From: Parvibaculum sedimenti | GTDB lineage: Bacteria; Pseudomonadota; Alphaproteobacteria; Parvibaculales; Parvibaculaceae | Assembly (NCBI RefSeq): GCF_009184905.1 | Contig: NZ_WESC01000006.1 | Coordinates: 1 to 64,000 of the forward strand | Direction of reading: 5' to 3' | DNA: 64,000 bases | Shown here: positions 1-8,993 of the stretch, piece by piece | Layout: every line of letters starts with the position of its first letter | Position numbering within the stretch: position 1 is the stretch's first letter | Translations under genes and position numbers: made by a program | Notes under the pieces: model-generated | Told to the model about the DNA's origin: nothing | Databases searched by the model: none | The model's input: only the letters and a program-made list of their open reading frames with translations

Positions 1-133
1 CGACTACCGGACACCGGCGGCCTTCGCCGCCAAGCTCATCGCAACAGGCCTTCACGTTCCACTCTGTGATGGCTCCGTGTGCCGGCCTGTTGCTCAACCC
101 GCCCGAGAGGGCATAATCATGCCGCGGCTCTAA
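1..133 (+). CDS. IS3-type transposase, C-terminal end (partial)
   Basis: The reading frame is open from base 2 and ends with TAA at 131-133. It gives DYRTPAAFAAKLIATG and then a variable tail. The YRTPAAFA motif is typical of the C-terminus of IS3-family OrfB (DDE integrase), where it follows the conserved HSSLGY segment, which would lie just outside the window. Only about 43 residues are visible, so the catalytic residues cannot be checked. The gene marks the left side of the window as mobile DNA. The 170 bases to the next gene hold no ORF I would support. Confidence 0.7.
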   Translation, partial: DYRTPAAFAAKLIATGLHVPLCDGSVCRPVAQPAREGIIMPRL

Positions 134-306
134 TCCCCGATGGGGGAAACTTCAGTTTGCACGGCGCCAGGCCGATATGACGACGGAACTATACTCGAAC
201 AGCTTGGCCGGTCAGCGGGCCGCCGTGCGTTCGTCTGGAACATTCGTGGAGTGGAAATAGCCAGCCGTCTGAGGACAGCATTCAAGTCGGACGGCCAACA
301 GTCTTC

Positions 307-2670
307 CTATTTCAAACTTTCTGTCACGGCGGCGTCGAGGTCCGCAACATGAATGGGAGTAGACTGCCCCGACTTCATCTTCCAAACAGTGTATCCGCCC
401 TTGATGGCTTTACCGCGAAGTTCCGTTTGCTTTCCCTCCGTAATGAAGCGCACAAGAATCTTCGTCTTCCCATCTTCTCTGATGTCGAAAAGCTTCCGTG
501 CAACCGCATCTGACAAGAGGTGGCCGCCTTTTGTATCAAGACAATAAATAAGCCCTTTCCTCCAAACGATGAAGTCAGGATAGAAGGAGGCAGTATCACC
601 CTCGGAAAGAAGAGGAATAAAAAATCCGCCACTCACAGGATTTCTATGCCATGTCGCACCAGTGATATCGAGCGCCCTGGCGAAGACTAATTCAAACTTG
701 TTGAAGCCAGTGTAACGATCATAGAGTGCATTGCTGAAAGCGGGAGCATCTTTAGGCACACGAAGTACTCCGAATTTGAAGGGCTTCACGCTCTCGTACA
801 CTAGGTCAGAGTGCTGGAAGAAAGCGGATACGACCTCTTGCGCTAGCTTGTGCGTTAGCTTGTCAACCCTGCTTTGGACCTGGATACGCACGTCGAACTT
901 TTTTTCTTTCAAATCGACGACGGCAAGAGCGCGCGATGAGCGCGACTTAATAGCGGTGTTTACGAGCCAGCGAAGTCGCATTGGATTGGTGTTGCCGTCC
1001 GGCTTCCACTCCAACGCCCCTTGATCCTTGCCCAGCTCATGTAAGTCCACAAGCTGCGTCGTGGTGTGGGCCTCGCCGAGGGTGTCCGGGTGGCCCTCCG
1101 CAAAAGTCAGAAAATCACTCACGATCTCAGCGATACGCTTCCTGGCCGCTTCGGAATCGACAAAGATGTGATGCAGCTCCACCGGCACGTCATCCTTGGG
1201 CGATAGATCTTCGGCGACGCTACCCTTGGTTCCAAAATTACTGCTGATTTCAATTGGAGCGCCCTCAGACTGTAGCTTTGTCCGAACCTTTTGAATGGCG
1301 TCCGAGAATACGCTCTGGCTATCGACGCGAAGAAAGAAGTGGGCGCTGTTGAGCAGAGGGCTTTCGTAGTGGGTTGCGCCGTATTGACGCAAAACGCGAC
1401 CAATAATCTGCTCTACTTGGATTGACGACCCCATGCTTTTGTCGATGTAAGCGAGATAGCATGCAGGGTCGTCCCAGCCTTCCTGCAATGACAGATTGAA
1501 AATAACATGATGGTAATTTCCCGCTTGAAACTCATCGAAATCGTTCTCGCCCTTTGAAAAGAGGTTTACTACTTTGGGTTTGTTACCATCGACAAAAGTG
1601 AGGTTGGCGTAGATGGCAATGTCTTTCGGCGAGATTCCTTTTTCTTCGACCAGGTAACGCCAAATGCGAATGGGTGGGGCTTTCCGATGTTCAAACGGTT
1701 TTGTGGCGTCATCTTTCTCGCCGTCGTCTGCGATGTTAGTTTTGCAAACGTAGATCGCCTTTGGCTTAAAATTCAGGTCTTGGTTCGCAATCTCGTTGTT
1801 GAGCACGTTCATGCGTTCGCATAGATCGTCCAGGCACTGTTCCATCGCGGCTGTCGTGCCATCGAACTGAATGGCCTTCTTAACGAGCTGTGCTTCGACG
1901 ACCTTTTCGCTGCTCACGGCGGTGGTAATGAAGCGCTCGGCTTCTGGCTTTCCGTCCGAATCGACGGCATTAAGCATCACGAAAGGCGTGGAATCGGAAA
2001 CTTCTTCGAACCAGAGCGAAATAGGCTGGATGACCGATTTCTGGAAATTCGCGGGAAGTTTTAGCGTCGCACTAGCGAGCAGGTATGCGTCTGGTTCCAA
2101 TTCAGCCAGCAATTCCGTCTGCTGTTCCGAGAGATTATGCCCTTCGTCATAGACAATGAGCAGTGGACGGCGCTTTCCGTCGTATTTGCGTTCAATGAGC
2201 CGCTCCCAGGGTGACTGATCGCCGAAAAGGTCGTTGTCCTTCTTATAAATGTTGAGAGCGCCTTCGGATTGATCCTTGTTATTGAACAATCCCGTGGTGG
2301 TCATTAGCAGCAGCGGGGTGGAGCCGTCAGCGATAAGCGTCGGATTGAGTTGTTGAACATTAATGACCTCGAATCCATCCACGATATGGCTGTATTTTCC
2401 ATCGGCGAAATTCGTGTAGGTCTGGGCTACTACTGATTTGGCTTTGGACATCCAAAGCACAATCGGCTCGCAGCCGAAGTAAGCTCGCATGAGTACGACA
2501 GCCTGAGCCAGAATCGGTGTCTTACCGGCGCCTGTCAGCGCGGACAAGGCCTGAAAAAACGGGCGCGGCTTTGTGCCTTTGCGTGGTCGATCAGGATGGC
2601 TGGCGAAATAGGCGTAACGATCTGCCATCGTTCTCGCGCTATCCGCCTGAAAAACCTTAAGCTCAAGCAT
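307..2670 (-). CDS. res: Type III-like restriction enzyme Res subunit (helicase-nuclease)
   Basis: 787 aa from ATG 2670. SF2 helicase motifs are visible: Walker A TGAGKT (residues 46-51), Walker B DEGH (175-178), SAT (200-202) and the arginine motif QIIGRVLRQ. A C-terminal PD-(D/E)XK-type nuclease is suggested by PDF (698-700) and DTK (712-714). The start was chosen because it makes an 8-bp overlap (ATGCTTGA) with the mod stop and begins LELKVFQ, the usual N-terminus of this family. An upstream in-frame start at 2790 would lie inside mod. Together with Mod it should form an ATP-dependent restriction complex that cuts unmethylated DNA. DEGH instead of the common DEPH/DEAH, and a length below the roughly 900-1000 aa of classical type III Res, are mild oddities. 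Confidence 0.88.
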   Translation of the reverse strand: MLELKVFQADSARTMADRYAYFASHPDRPRKGTKPRPFFQALSALTGAGKTPILAQAVVLMRAYFGCEPIVLWMSKAKSVVAQTYTNFADGKYSHIVDGFEVINVQQLNPTLIADGSTPLLLMTTTGLFNNKDQSEGALNIYKKDNDLFGDQSPWERLIERKYDGKRRPLLIVYDEGHNLSEQQTELLAELEPDAYLLASATLKLPANFQKSVIQPISLWFEEVSDSTPFVMLNAVDSDGKPEAERFITTAVSSEKVVEAQLVKKAIQFDGTTAAMEQCLDDLCERMNVLNNEIANQDLNFKPKAIYVCKTNIADDGEKDDATKPFEHRKAPPIRIWRYLVEEKGISPKDIAIYANLTFVDGNKPKVVNLFSKGENDFDEFQAGNYHHVIFNLSLQEGWDDPACYLAYIDKSMGSSIQVEQIIGRVLRQYGATHYESPLLNSAHFFLRVDSQSVFSDAIQKVRTKLQSEGAPIEISSNFGTKGSVAEDLSPKDDVPVELHHIFVDSEAARKRIAEIVSDFLTFAEGHPDTLGEAHTTTQLVDLHELGKDQGALEWKPDGNTNPMRLRWLVNTAIKSRSSRALAVVDLKEKKFDVRIQVQSRVDKLTHKLAQEVVSAFFQHSDLVYESVKPFKFGVLRVPKDAPAFSNALYDRYTGFNKFELVFARALDITGATWHRNPVSGGFFIPLLSEGDTASFYPDFIVWRKGLIYCLDTKGGHLLSDAVARKLFDIREDGKTKILVRFITEGKQTELRGKAIKGGYTVWKMKSGQSTPIHVADLDAAVTESLK

Positions 2671-4651
2671 CCGCACACTCCTCGTTGTTGTAGGCGTCGG
2701 ATCGCGGATTGAACCCGATATGCTCCAGTACTCTGTCGGGGATTTTGTAGAACTCCATGCCAGCGCCTGTGTAAGGCGCAAACGTCGCATATACGTGGTA
2801 GTGAGGTGTGAGCTTGGCAGCCTTCGCTTCGAGGACGATGGACTTGAACACCTCCCTATTCAGCACTGACTCATCATCAGACGACTGCCATACGAGAAAG
2901 AAGCCCTCATTCTTGGTGTTCACGGCAAAGAGATAGCGATGCTGCCCTGCCGGCAGGCGTCGCAGATATGATTTAGCCTTTTCAGCCTTGTCCCAATAGC
3001 TGGTCAGAAGCAAGTCGATCATTTCTTCGCGCGCGAGCGCATTGACCGCTTCGGCGTCAATCTTCTCCTTCTTCAGTTCGATGAAACGGAAGCCTCCAGG
3101 AATTGGCGCGCGCTTGCCAGATGCCCAATCGCCAGTCAGCACCCGCCGGATACGCTCGACGGTCAGTGTTTTGGCGTAGTGGTCGCCTTTTTCCGTGTTC
3201 CCTTGTTCAATAAGTATGAAACGGCGCTTGGCTCCAACCGCCTGATTGAGTTCCACGGTCGCTTGCCCCGTCGTTCCCGAACCTGCAAATGGATCAAGGA
3301 TAATGCCTTCGGGCGGACACCAAATCTGGATAATTTTCTTGATGAGTCGAAGCGGTTTGACGGTTTTGAAATCATGGCCGCGTCCCACAACTTCATCGAG
3401 CTCCGTAACGCCTGCTTGGCTGTGACCTGACTCAACATGATCCCACGATTGCGTGCCGATGTTGAGCGGCGTCTCGTAATCTTCGTCCGCCCAATAAGTC
3501 ATAGGCACTTTGCCCTTCTTAACGTCCTTCAAATACCGTTTGAGCTGCGGTCCCGCTTCGCCTTTCAAGCCAAAGTACAGCGCCGGCCAAGTCCCTTCCT
3601 TCATGCGAAGCAGAGCAGCTTTACGCGCGGCCTTGAGAATTGGCTCTCCGCCAACCTGCTTGCCGTTCTTGAATGAGGTTCCCTTCAGGACGAGCGCATT
3701 GACGCGTATCGTCTTTCCTTTTTCACGAATTTCATTGCCGTCGCCGACCCATACTTCCTGATATGAGCTGCCCCATGCTTCGAGCCAGGCTCTCATACTT
3801 TTCTTTTCATTAGCCCAGCACCGGCCCTGCGGCGGGTAGTAAAGTTCGCCTGTGAACGGGCTTTGAATGGCGTAGACCATTTTCCGATGAGTCGAAGCGT
3901 TTGGACCCGACGCATCACCTGACTTCCATTCATCTGGATCGTTGTCGGGCGTCTGATAGCGCGAGTTCATCGCGACCGTTCGCTCCGTAAGGCCCGTCTT
4001 TGCTCGCTCGGCGTTCTTTGCATAGACGAGAACATACTCGGTGGCTGTAGAGAGGCCCTTGTTGTCGCTCCGTGGCGAGTAGCTCTTCTGCCAGTTGATG
4101 ATCCCGATTCGGTTTTCTTCTTTGAAAATTTCGTCCATCAACATGCCGAGGCGGTAAAGTTCGCGGTGATCGATGCAGATGGCAATGACACCGCCCGGCT
4201 TCAGCATTTCCCGCATCATCCAGACGCGAGGCGTCATAAAGCGAAGCCATTTGCTATGACGCGAGCCGTCGTCTTTGGGAACCAGCTCACCCAAGTCCGG
4301 GTCGTTCGGGTCTTTGTCCCACTTGTCGTTGTATCTAAAATCTTCGCCGGTGTTGTAGGGCGGATCGGTGAGTATCAGATCAACTTGGCCGCGATACTTG
4401 TAGAGCGTGACCATCGCCGAGAGGTTTTCGCCATCCCAAATTTCATTCTCGCACTGTTGTTGTTCATCGCCGACGCAGAGCTTTTTTACGATTCTAGAGA
4501 GCTTCGGCTTCACTAGCCGGATGATCTGCCACGGCGCGGCCCGGCCCGTGTAGTTCATCACGATGCCGTCCTTGCCCGCGTCGTTGAGCGCAGCGTCGTT
4601 CTGCTGAAGCAGTCGAATCAGCGCAGAGCGAGACAACTGGTCGTAATTCAT
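2663..4651 (-). CDS. mod: Type III-like DNA N6-adenine/N4-cytosine methyltransferase (Mod)
   Basis: 662 aa from ATG 4651. The catalytic motif DPPY is at residues 96-99 and the SAM-binding motif DPFAGSGTT at 453-461. This order (IV, target recognition domain, I) is the beta class used by type III Mod proteins. The region between residues about 190 and 420 would be the target recognition domain and sets the recognised sequence, which cannot be read from the DNA. The frame extends upstream to 4750, but the first residues there do not look like Mod; MNYDQLSRSALIRLL is a normal start. It is followed directly by res with an 8-bp overlap, so the two are translated together. Confidence 0.9.
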   Translation of the reverse strand: MNYDQLSRSALIRLLQQNDAALNDAGKDGIVMNYTGRAAPWQIIRLVKPKLSRIVKKLCVGDEQQQCENEIWDGENLSAMVTLYKYRGQVDLILTDPPYNTGEDFRYNDKWDKDPNDPDLGELVPKDDGSRHSKWLRFMTPRVWMMREMLKPGGVIAICIDHRELYRLGMLMDEIFKEENRIGIINWQKSYSPRSDNKGLSTATEYVLVYAKNAERAKTGLTERTVAMNSRYQTPDNDPDEWKSGDASGPNASTHRKMVYAIQSPFTGELYYPPQGRCWANEKKSMRAWLEAWGSSYQEVWVGDGNEIREKGKTIRVNALVLKGTSFKNGKQVGGEPILKAARKAALLRMKEGTWPALYFGLKGEAGPQLKRYLKDVKKGKVPMTYWADEDYETPLNIGTQSWDHVESGHSQAGVTELDEVVGRGHDFKTVKPLRLIKKIIQIWCPPEGIILDPFAGSGTTGQATVELNQAVGAKRRFILIEQGNTEKGDHYAKTLTVERIRRVLTGDWASGKRAPIPGGFRFIELKKEKIDAEAVNALAREEMIDLLLTSYWDKAEKAKSYLRRLPAGQHRYLFAVNTKNEGFFLVWQSSDDESVLNREVFKSIVLEAKAAKLTPHYHVYATFAPYTGAGMEFYKIPDRVLEHIGFNPRSDAYNNEECADA

Positions 4652-4810
4652 GGCTTGCCTGACGGTTGGAGGGTGCGGAGAGGAAAGTTGAAGGAGAACA
4701 TATAGAGAATGCCCAACCTTATTGAACACAAAAAAAGCATGCGGATTCACAGCAAGCTGTCGGGGCGCTGGGCAATCTTACAAGACCCGCCAAAATCGGC
4801 TAGTCAGCGG

Positions 4811-5265
4811 TCAGGAGCGGGCAAACGCCCACAGCAGACTATAGTCTTGGTTATCGGCTGCCTGTAGCGCGGCGATATACGCCTTTCGGATTTCGTCCGG
4901 CACGCGGTGAACACTGTCGCGCCTCGTAAAGTGTAGCTGGCCAACTCGGACAGCCAGCATGTACGCCATCTGGCGTGACCAGCGACCATTGCCATTCGGG
5001 AACGGATGCATCCAAACGATGTCGCGGTGGAATCGCACCGCGATCTTGTCGGGAGGATAGGTCTTGTTTTCGATCCAGTTGTGGACGTCATCGAACACCC
5101 GCAGTAATTTAGGCTGCACCTCCCAATGATTGACGCCAAGTTTCTTGTTGGTCTTGAGATAGATGCCAGCCCATTTCCAGACCTGGCCACAAAAATGCGT
5201 TGATGAAGATTGATCGCAGAGCACCGCTTAGCCTCATTAATCGGGCTCTCTGAAATATCACAAAT
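4811..5265 (-). pseudogene. Fic-domain protein (mobile mystery protein B-like), frameshifted
   Basis: The intact frame (4811-5224) encodes FGQVWKWAG-like sequence, TNKKLGV, WIENKTYPPD and the Fic motif HPFPNGNGRWSR, which would bind ATP/Mg and AMPylate a target hydroxyl. The segment that should precede it, INLHQRIF, is encoded just upstream in a different frame, after an in-frame stop near 5266. The join lies at the run CATTTTTGTGG (near 5185-5195 on the minus strand), where about one or two bases shift the frame. Family members are about 200 aa and start well before this point, so the N-terminal region is missing or scrambled. The catalytic motif is intact, so residual activity cannot be excluded. 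It lies beside the res/mod pair, a common setting for such genes. Confidence 0.65.
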
Positions 5266-5355
5266 TTACAAGCGGCCTATCGTGGGGTGGTCGCCGGTCA
5301 TTTCCCCCCTTGGGGTGCCTGCGCCTCTGCAACAACCGAGGCCCCTCATCGCCAC

Positions 5356-5664
5356 CTAGTCGCCCCTCGCCTCATCCTCAGTGCCGCCTTCCCGCGTCAC
5401 CTCAATACCCACCACCGGCCACCGCTCGGCAAACGCCTGTGCGGTCACCAAGTCTGGGAGGAAGAGATGGACCGCATCCGGTAGCCTCATACCAGACGGT
5501 AACCACTGGTAACCGCCCCTCCCGACAGTCTCATCAAGCCAACGGAGCATCTCGCGCAGGTCCCGCCCGAAGCCCTGCGGGGGCGTTAGGAGGGGGAGCC
5601 GGACGAGCATGGTCTTCTCTGCCCTACTGCGTCTCTCTTTCATCAGGTTCGCGCGTTGCATCAT
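5356..5664 (-). CDS. Small hypothetical protein (102 aa)
   Basis: I do not recognise a family. The 102-aa product has a basic N-terminus (KERRSRAEK) and then a folded-looking region (LREMLRWLDETVGRGGYQW, and DAVHLFLPDLVTAQAFAERWP) with good amphipathic helix character, which is why I keep it over the overlapping plus-strand frames. No clear ribosome binding site is visible, and the true start may be the ATG at 5643. It sits alone between the Fic remnant and the recombinase. Confidence 0.35.
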   Translation of the reverse strand: MMQRANLMKERRSRAEKTMLVRLPLLTPPQGFGRDLREMLRWLDETVGRGGYQWLPSGMRLPDAVHLFLPDLVTAQAFAERWPVVGIEVTREGGTEDEARGD

Positions 5665-5846
5665 GGCAGGGTGCCCAGTCTATGTTCTCCCTCTGTTCAC
5701 GCTAACACAGGTGGCGACCGGCTGGGAACCGAGAACACACCTCAGGCGACTCATAGGAGGCGCTGGGGAAGCATTAAGGGCCTAGGCAGGGAATTCCCAC
5801 CTAAGCCCCCAATCGACTCAGCGACTCGCTATGCGCCCGCACGCCT

Positions 5847-5923
5847 AGTCTCATTTTCTATACTCTAAGAGACATTACGCTTGACATGTCTCATTCCATG
5901 TCTCATAAGACAATTCTCATGAG
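5847..5923 (+). promoter_or_regulatory. Promoter and repeat cluster before the serine recombinase
   Basis: Three TCTCAT copies (5849-5854, 5889-5894, 5901-5906), the last two inside 9-bp direct repeats ATGTCTCAT spaced 12 bp apart, plus an inverted GAGACAT (5869-5875). The last repeat is part of a palindrome TGTCTCATAAGACA (5899-5912), followed by CTCATGAG (5916-5923). A sigma70-like pair TTGACA (5881-5886) and CATAAG (5904-5909) with 17-bp spacing is embedded in these repeats. Recombinase binding here would therefore also repress the recombinase gene, as in res/hix-type autoregulated systems. Function is inferred. Confidence 0.55.
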
Positions 5924-5945
5924 GTAAAGACATTGGGAGACGAAC

Positions 5946-6557
5946 ATGGCACGGGTCGGGTACGCGCGGGTGAGTTCTATCGGGCAGTCGCTAGAGGTCC
6001 AGCTAGCCAAGCTGAAGGATTGCGACAAGGTATTCAGCGAGAAGCGATCCGGCCTTGATAGTTCCCGCCCCGAGTTGAAGTCTTGTCTCGACTACCTGAG
6101 AGATGGCGACACGTTCGTAATTAGCCGCCTCGACCGGCTCGCTCGCTCGACACTCCACCTTCATCAGATTGCTGACGGCCTGAAGCGCAAGAACGTGAAC
6201 ATGGTGGTGCTCGACCAGAGCATCGACACCTCCACTCCCCACGGGAAGCTTCTGTTCGATGTGCTCGCCTCCATCGCAGAGTTTGAGACCGGCATCCGCA
6301 AAGAGAGGCAGATGGATGGCATCGCCAAGGCCAAAGAGAAAATGGTGCGGTTCGGGCCGCCACGCAAAATCGAAGACGCAGGCAAGGCAGAGATCAGACG
6401 GAAGCGTGCCGAGGGGGTGCTTATCAAAGACCTCATGGCCGAGTACAAGCTTTCCAAGGCTCACGTCTATCGCATCCTAGGCCACGCTCCGAATGACCAA
6501 GACAATCCCGCTGTCTCAGCCGGTGGCAATGATCTATCGGACGGTGGCCGAACTTGA
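5946..6557 (+). CDS. Serine recombinase (resolvase/invertase family)
   Basis: 203 aa. N-terminal catalytic domain with VGYARVS (nucleophile Ser10), ISRLDRLARS, and the family hallmark FDVLASIAEFETGIRKERQMDGIAKAK. The C-terminal 50 residues look like the helix-turn-helix of resolvases (AEYKLSKAHVYRIL). The length is normal for a small resolvase/invertase. The ATG is preceded by GGGAGACGAAC. It would break and rejoin DNA through a phosphoserine link at a short site, probably the repeat cluster just upstream. It could resolve cointegrates or invert DNA within the element. Confidence 0.9.
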   Translation: MARVGYARVSSIGQSLEVQLAKLKDCDKVFSEKRSGLDSSRPELKSCLDYLRDGDTFVISRLDRLARSTLHLHQIADGLKRKNVNMVVLDQSIDTSTPHGKLLFDVLASIAEFETGIRKERQMDGIAKAKEKMVRFGPPRKIEDAGKAEIRRKRAEGVLIKDLMAEYKLSKAHVYRILGHAPNDQDNPAVSAGGNDLSDGGRT

Positions 6558-6606
6558 AGAGGCATACCCAGGACATAAGTTCACGCCCGATGGATACCCC
6601 GCCTGA
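6493..6606 (+). pseudogene. Truncated DUF6998-like gene start
   Basis: A 37-codon frame overlapping the recombinase 3' end reads IYRTVAELEEAYPGHKFTPDG and then stops after YPA. This resembles the N-terminus of the DUF6998 proteins, which continue as a GHLVGSIGE-type sequence. Here the match ends at FTPDG and TGA follows. I read it as the 5' stub of a deleted gene; family assignment rests on a short stretch remembered from homologues. Confidence 0.35.
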
Positions 6607-6733
6607 ATAAACTCCGTGCGCTGGCACAAACCATCAGCGAACAAGACTGAACTGAGACCTAATCGGTTGCGGGCCCGCATGCTTAGTGCCTTCCGCCTTC
6701 AAGTGACTTCATCGACGTGTAAAGGCGAGGCAT

Positions 6734-8053
6734 ATGACGGGACGTCTATATCTACGTGACGGCAAGGCGAAGGTGTCTGTCTCACCTGCCCCCAAAGAGC
6801 CCCCTATCCGTGACCGTCCGTTCGACCCTTGGCGCAGCGCGAAGTCACCTTCGGCAAAGGCCATCGTTGCCGACATCATCAATGAGCTTGAGCACTACGA
6901 AGAGCATAAGGGACTTCGCCAGAGACGGCGGAAGGCTACCGACCAAAAGACATTCGAGTTGATGATCGAGGCCATCGTCTGTGACGCGATGTATTGCACG
7001 CTCGCCTCGCCGGACCGGGCCATCATGACGCCCATGTCGAAGGAAAAGCTGAGCCGCGCAAATCGGTATCGGGCACCAGCCCTCAACAAGACCTTTCCCG
7101 AAGCGTTGAAACGTTTGGCGTCGAAGGAACTATCCTTCCTCCGCCTCAAAGAAGGCTATCGAGGCGCATTCGGACCCGGTCGGCGGACGACATGCACCGC
7201 TGGCTGGAGGCTTCTAAAGCTCATGCGTGAAAGTGAGATCACGCTTGGCGACCTCAGGCAGCGCAAAGGGCGCGAGATCATCGTCCTGAAGGGAGCCAAA
7301 GAGGGGCGGCTTGGTAGCAAGCAGACAATCGCCTACGCCGAGACACCGGCAACGATCCGCCTCAGAAGTGACTTGGAGATGATCAACACATGGCTTGATG
7401 AAGCTGAGCTGAACTTCGATGAAGGACTGGAGACCAAACACCCTGTAGACATCGATGACCGATCGATGCGGCGCATGTTCAACAATGGAGCGTTCAATCA
7501 GGGGGGTCGATTGTTCGGTGGCTTTTGGCAAGGGCTTAAAAAAGAAGAGCGAGCCTCAGGTTTGCTAATCGATGATGAAGAAGTCGTGACCATCGACTAC
7601 CGGCAAATGTCGGCACGCACTCTCTACGGCCTCTGTGGGGCGACGCCGCCAGCGGACTGCTATGCCGTGCCCGGTTATGAAATACATCGAGAGGGGTGGA
7701 AGAAGCTGTGGAATGCAGCCCTCTTCAATGGCCCCGTCTTTAGCCGGATGCCGGCCAACACAAGACCTCTGTTCCCCAATGGTCTTGCGATCAGTGACGC
7801 CTTGAAATTGTTGCTCAAGTTTCACAAGCCGGTGGCGACGAAGATCGTGCCTGACCTCGGCTTCTCACTTCAATACGTCGAGAGCAACATCCTTGTTGAA
7901 GTTCTCCTCTCGCTGATGAGCAAGGGCGTTGTTGCTCTCCCTGTTCATGATGCTGTGATCGTGAAGGCGAGCGACGCCGACGTTACAGAGACGGCGATGG
8001 TCAACATCTTTAAGAAGCACACGGGCCTGATAGGCCAGGTGTCGAGGGAATAG
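6734..8053 (+). CDS. Putative mobile-element polymerase related to family A polymerases (TV-Pol-like)
   Basis: 439 aa. The C-terminal half carries VVTIDYRQMSARTLYGLCG (about residues 287-305), which has the form of polymerase motif A (D-Y-x-Q...R), and LPVHDAVIVKASDAD near residue 405, which matches motif C (HD). Between them lies EGWKKLWNAALFN, in the place of the conserved R/K helix. Family A DNA polymerases and T7-type RNA polymerases share this order. A related family (TV-Pol) has been described from transposons and phages. Residues 1-140 have no recognised domain. It would synthesise DNA or RNA for the element. The gene is complete, with a weak GGCGAGGCAT stretch before the ATG. Confidence 0.55.
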   Translation: MTGRLYLRDGKAKVSVSPAPKEPPIRDRPFDPWRSAKSPSAKAIVADIINELEHYEEHKGLRQRRRKATDQKTFELMIEAIVCDAMYCTLASPDRAIMTPMSKEKLSRANRYRAPALNKTFPEALKRLASKELSFLRLKEGYRGAFGPGRRTTCTAGWRLLKLMRESEITLGDLRQRKGREIIVLKGAKEGRLGSKQTIAYAETPATIRLRSDLEMINTWLDEAELNFDEGLETKHPVDIDDRSMRRMFNNGAFNQGGRLFGGFWQGLKKEERASGLLIDDEEVVTIDYRQMSARTLYGLCGATPPADCYAVPGYEIHREGWKKLWNAALFNGPVFSRMPANTRPLFPNGLAISDALKLLLKFHKPVATKIVPDLGFSLQYVESNILVEVLLSLMSKGVVALPVHDAVIVKASDADVTETAMVNIFKKHTGLIGQVSRE

Positions 8054-8142
8054 GCCCCCGGATGACCTACCTACAACCATCACCCTCCGAATACCCTAAG
8101 CGAAGAGGCTCAAGTGAGATTGAGGATGATGGACCATCTAGG

Positions 8143-8190
8143 TACTACCCTAGGGGGAGATGGTGAGGGGGGTAGTATGGTCTATATAAT
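8143..8190 (+). promoter_or_regulatory. Inverted repeat and promoter before the Zn-motif gene
   Basis: TACTACCC (8143-8150) and GGGTAGTA (8170-8177) form a perfect 8-bp inverted repeat. A TATAAT box follows at 8185-8190, within an AT-rich stretch (TATATAATCTTATATA). No convincing -35 is seen, so an activator or repressor acting at the repeat is plausible. Confidence 0.4.
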
Positions 8191-8232
8191 CTTATATACA
8201 ACCTACGTTCACCATAGAGGGGCCCGTAAGGA

Positions 8233-8931
8233 ATGAGCGGGTCCACTGAACGCCGCCATAAGCGGAGCACAGATGTCCAACAGCGCGTTGCCGCAAAGGC
8301 CACACCGTATCCCCGCTGCCGCATCTTCGATTGCAAGAAGCCGACACGCGCCGCATCCGGTAAGGGACTCAATCGGCTCTATTGTCGAAGCCACGAAGAT
8401 CATTTTCAGCGCCACGGCAGCTACACCAAGAAGTCCTACACCGCCGCCGAGCTTTCGCCACATCGGGCCACCGCCACGGCGTGGTTGCAGGCGCATAGCG
8501 ATGACATCGAAGTCCGCAACGCGGTGGATGCTATTGCCTCGCTCATGCGACGTAGTGGGCCTGCTGTGGAAGCGTTCAGGTTACGCGGACTGCCCCCTGA
8601 GAAGCGAGCGAAGGCTACATGGGCGCGGCTACGACAAGCGAACGTCGATCCGCTAGCCATTATCGCCGCCGCTATCTCTGTCGTCTTAGCCATCAAGAAT
8701 GATCTTCAACCAGACTTACATGTTGAATTCCGGGAGGTGCAGATGGCTAAGGCAGTTCATCGCATGGCGAGCGGAACTCACAAGCATTGGGAGCGAGAGC
8801 GGACCGGAGGGGGACGGTTGTCCGTGTTGCTTCATAAATTTCCGATTAGCAGAGGACGAGTGCTTCGTCATCTAGGCGGTCAGCTGCATCTCTCCACCGA
8901 GATCATCCGGGCTGAGCTTTGCAGCATATAA
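8233..8931 (+). CDS. Hypothetical protein with N-terminal Cys/His zinc motif
   Basis: 232 aa. Cys29, Cys34, Cys51 and His54 (with His57 and His61) form a C-x4-C-x16-C-x2-H pattern followed by FQRHG. This resembles the small treble-clef motif found next to HNH-type sequences in phage and mobile-element proteins, but no HNH catalytic core is visible. The rest is mostly helical (SLMRRSGPAVEAFRLRGLPPEKRAKATWARLRQANVDPLAIIAAAISVVLAI). It follows the polymerase-like gene, and I infer a replication or DNA-binding accessory. The AAGGA sits unusually close to the ATG. Confidence 0.5.
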   Translation: MSGSTERRHKRSTDVQQRVAAKATPYPRCRIFDCKKPTRAASGKGLNRLYCRSHEDHFQRHGSYTKKSYTAAELSPHRATATAWLQAHSDDIEVRNAVDAIASLMRRSGPAVEAFRLRGLPPEKRAKATWARLRQANVDPLAIIAAAISVVLAIKNDLQPDLHVEFREVQMAKAVHRMASGTHKHWERERTGGGRLSVLLHKFPISRGRVLRHLGGQLHLSTEIIRAELCSI

Positions 8932-8993
8932 TATGCTAAGTTCACATTGACTGACTTAGAAGACCAACGCCGGAAAGCGGCTGATTTATTCGT

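Noticed and set aside
140-352. 70-codon plus frame before res
   Set aside because: Low-complexity translation, no ribosome binding site, overlaps the res 3' end.
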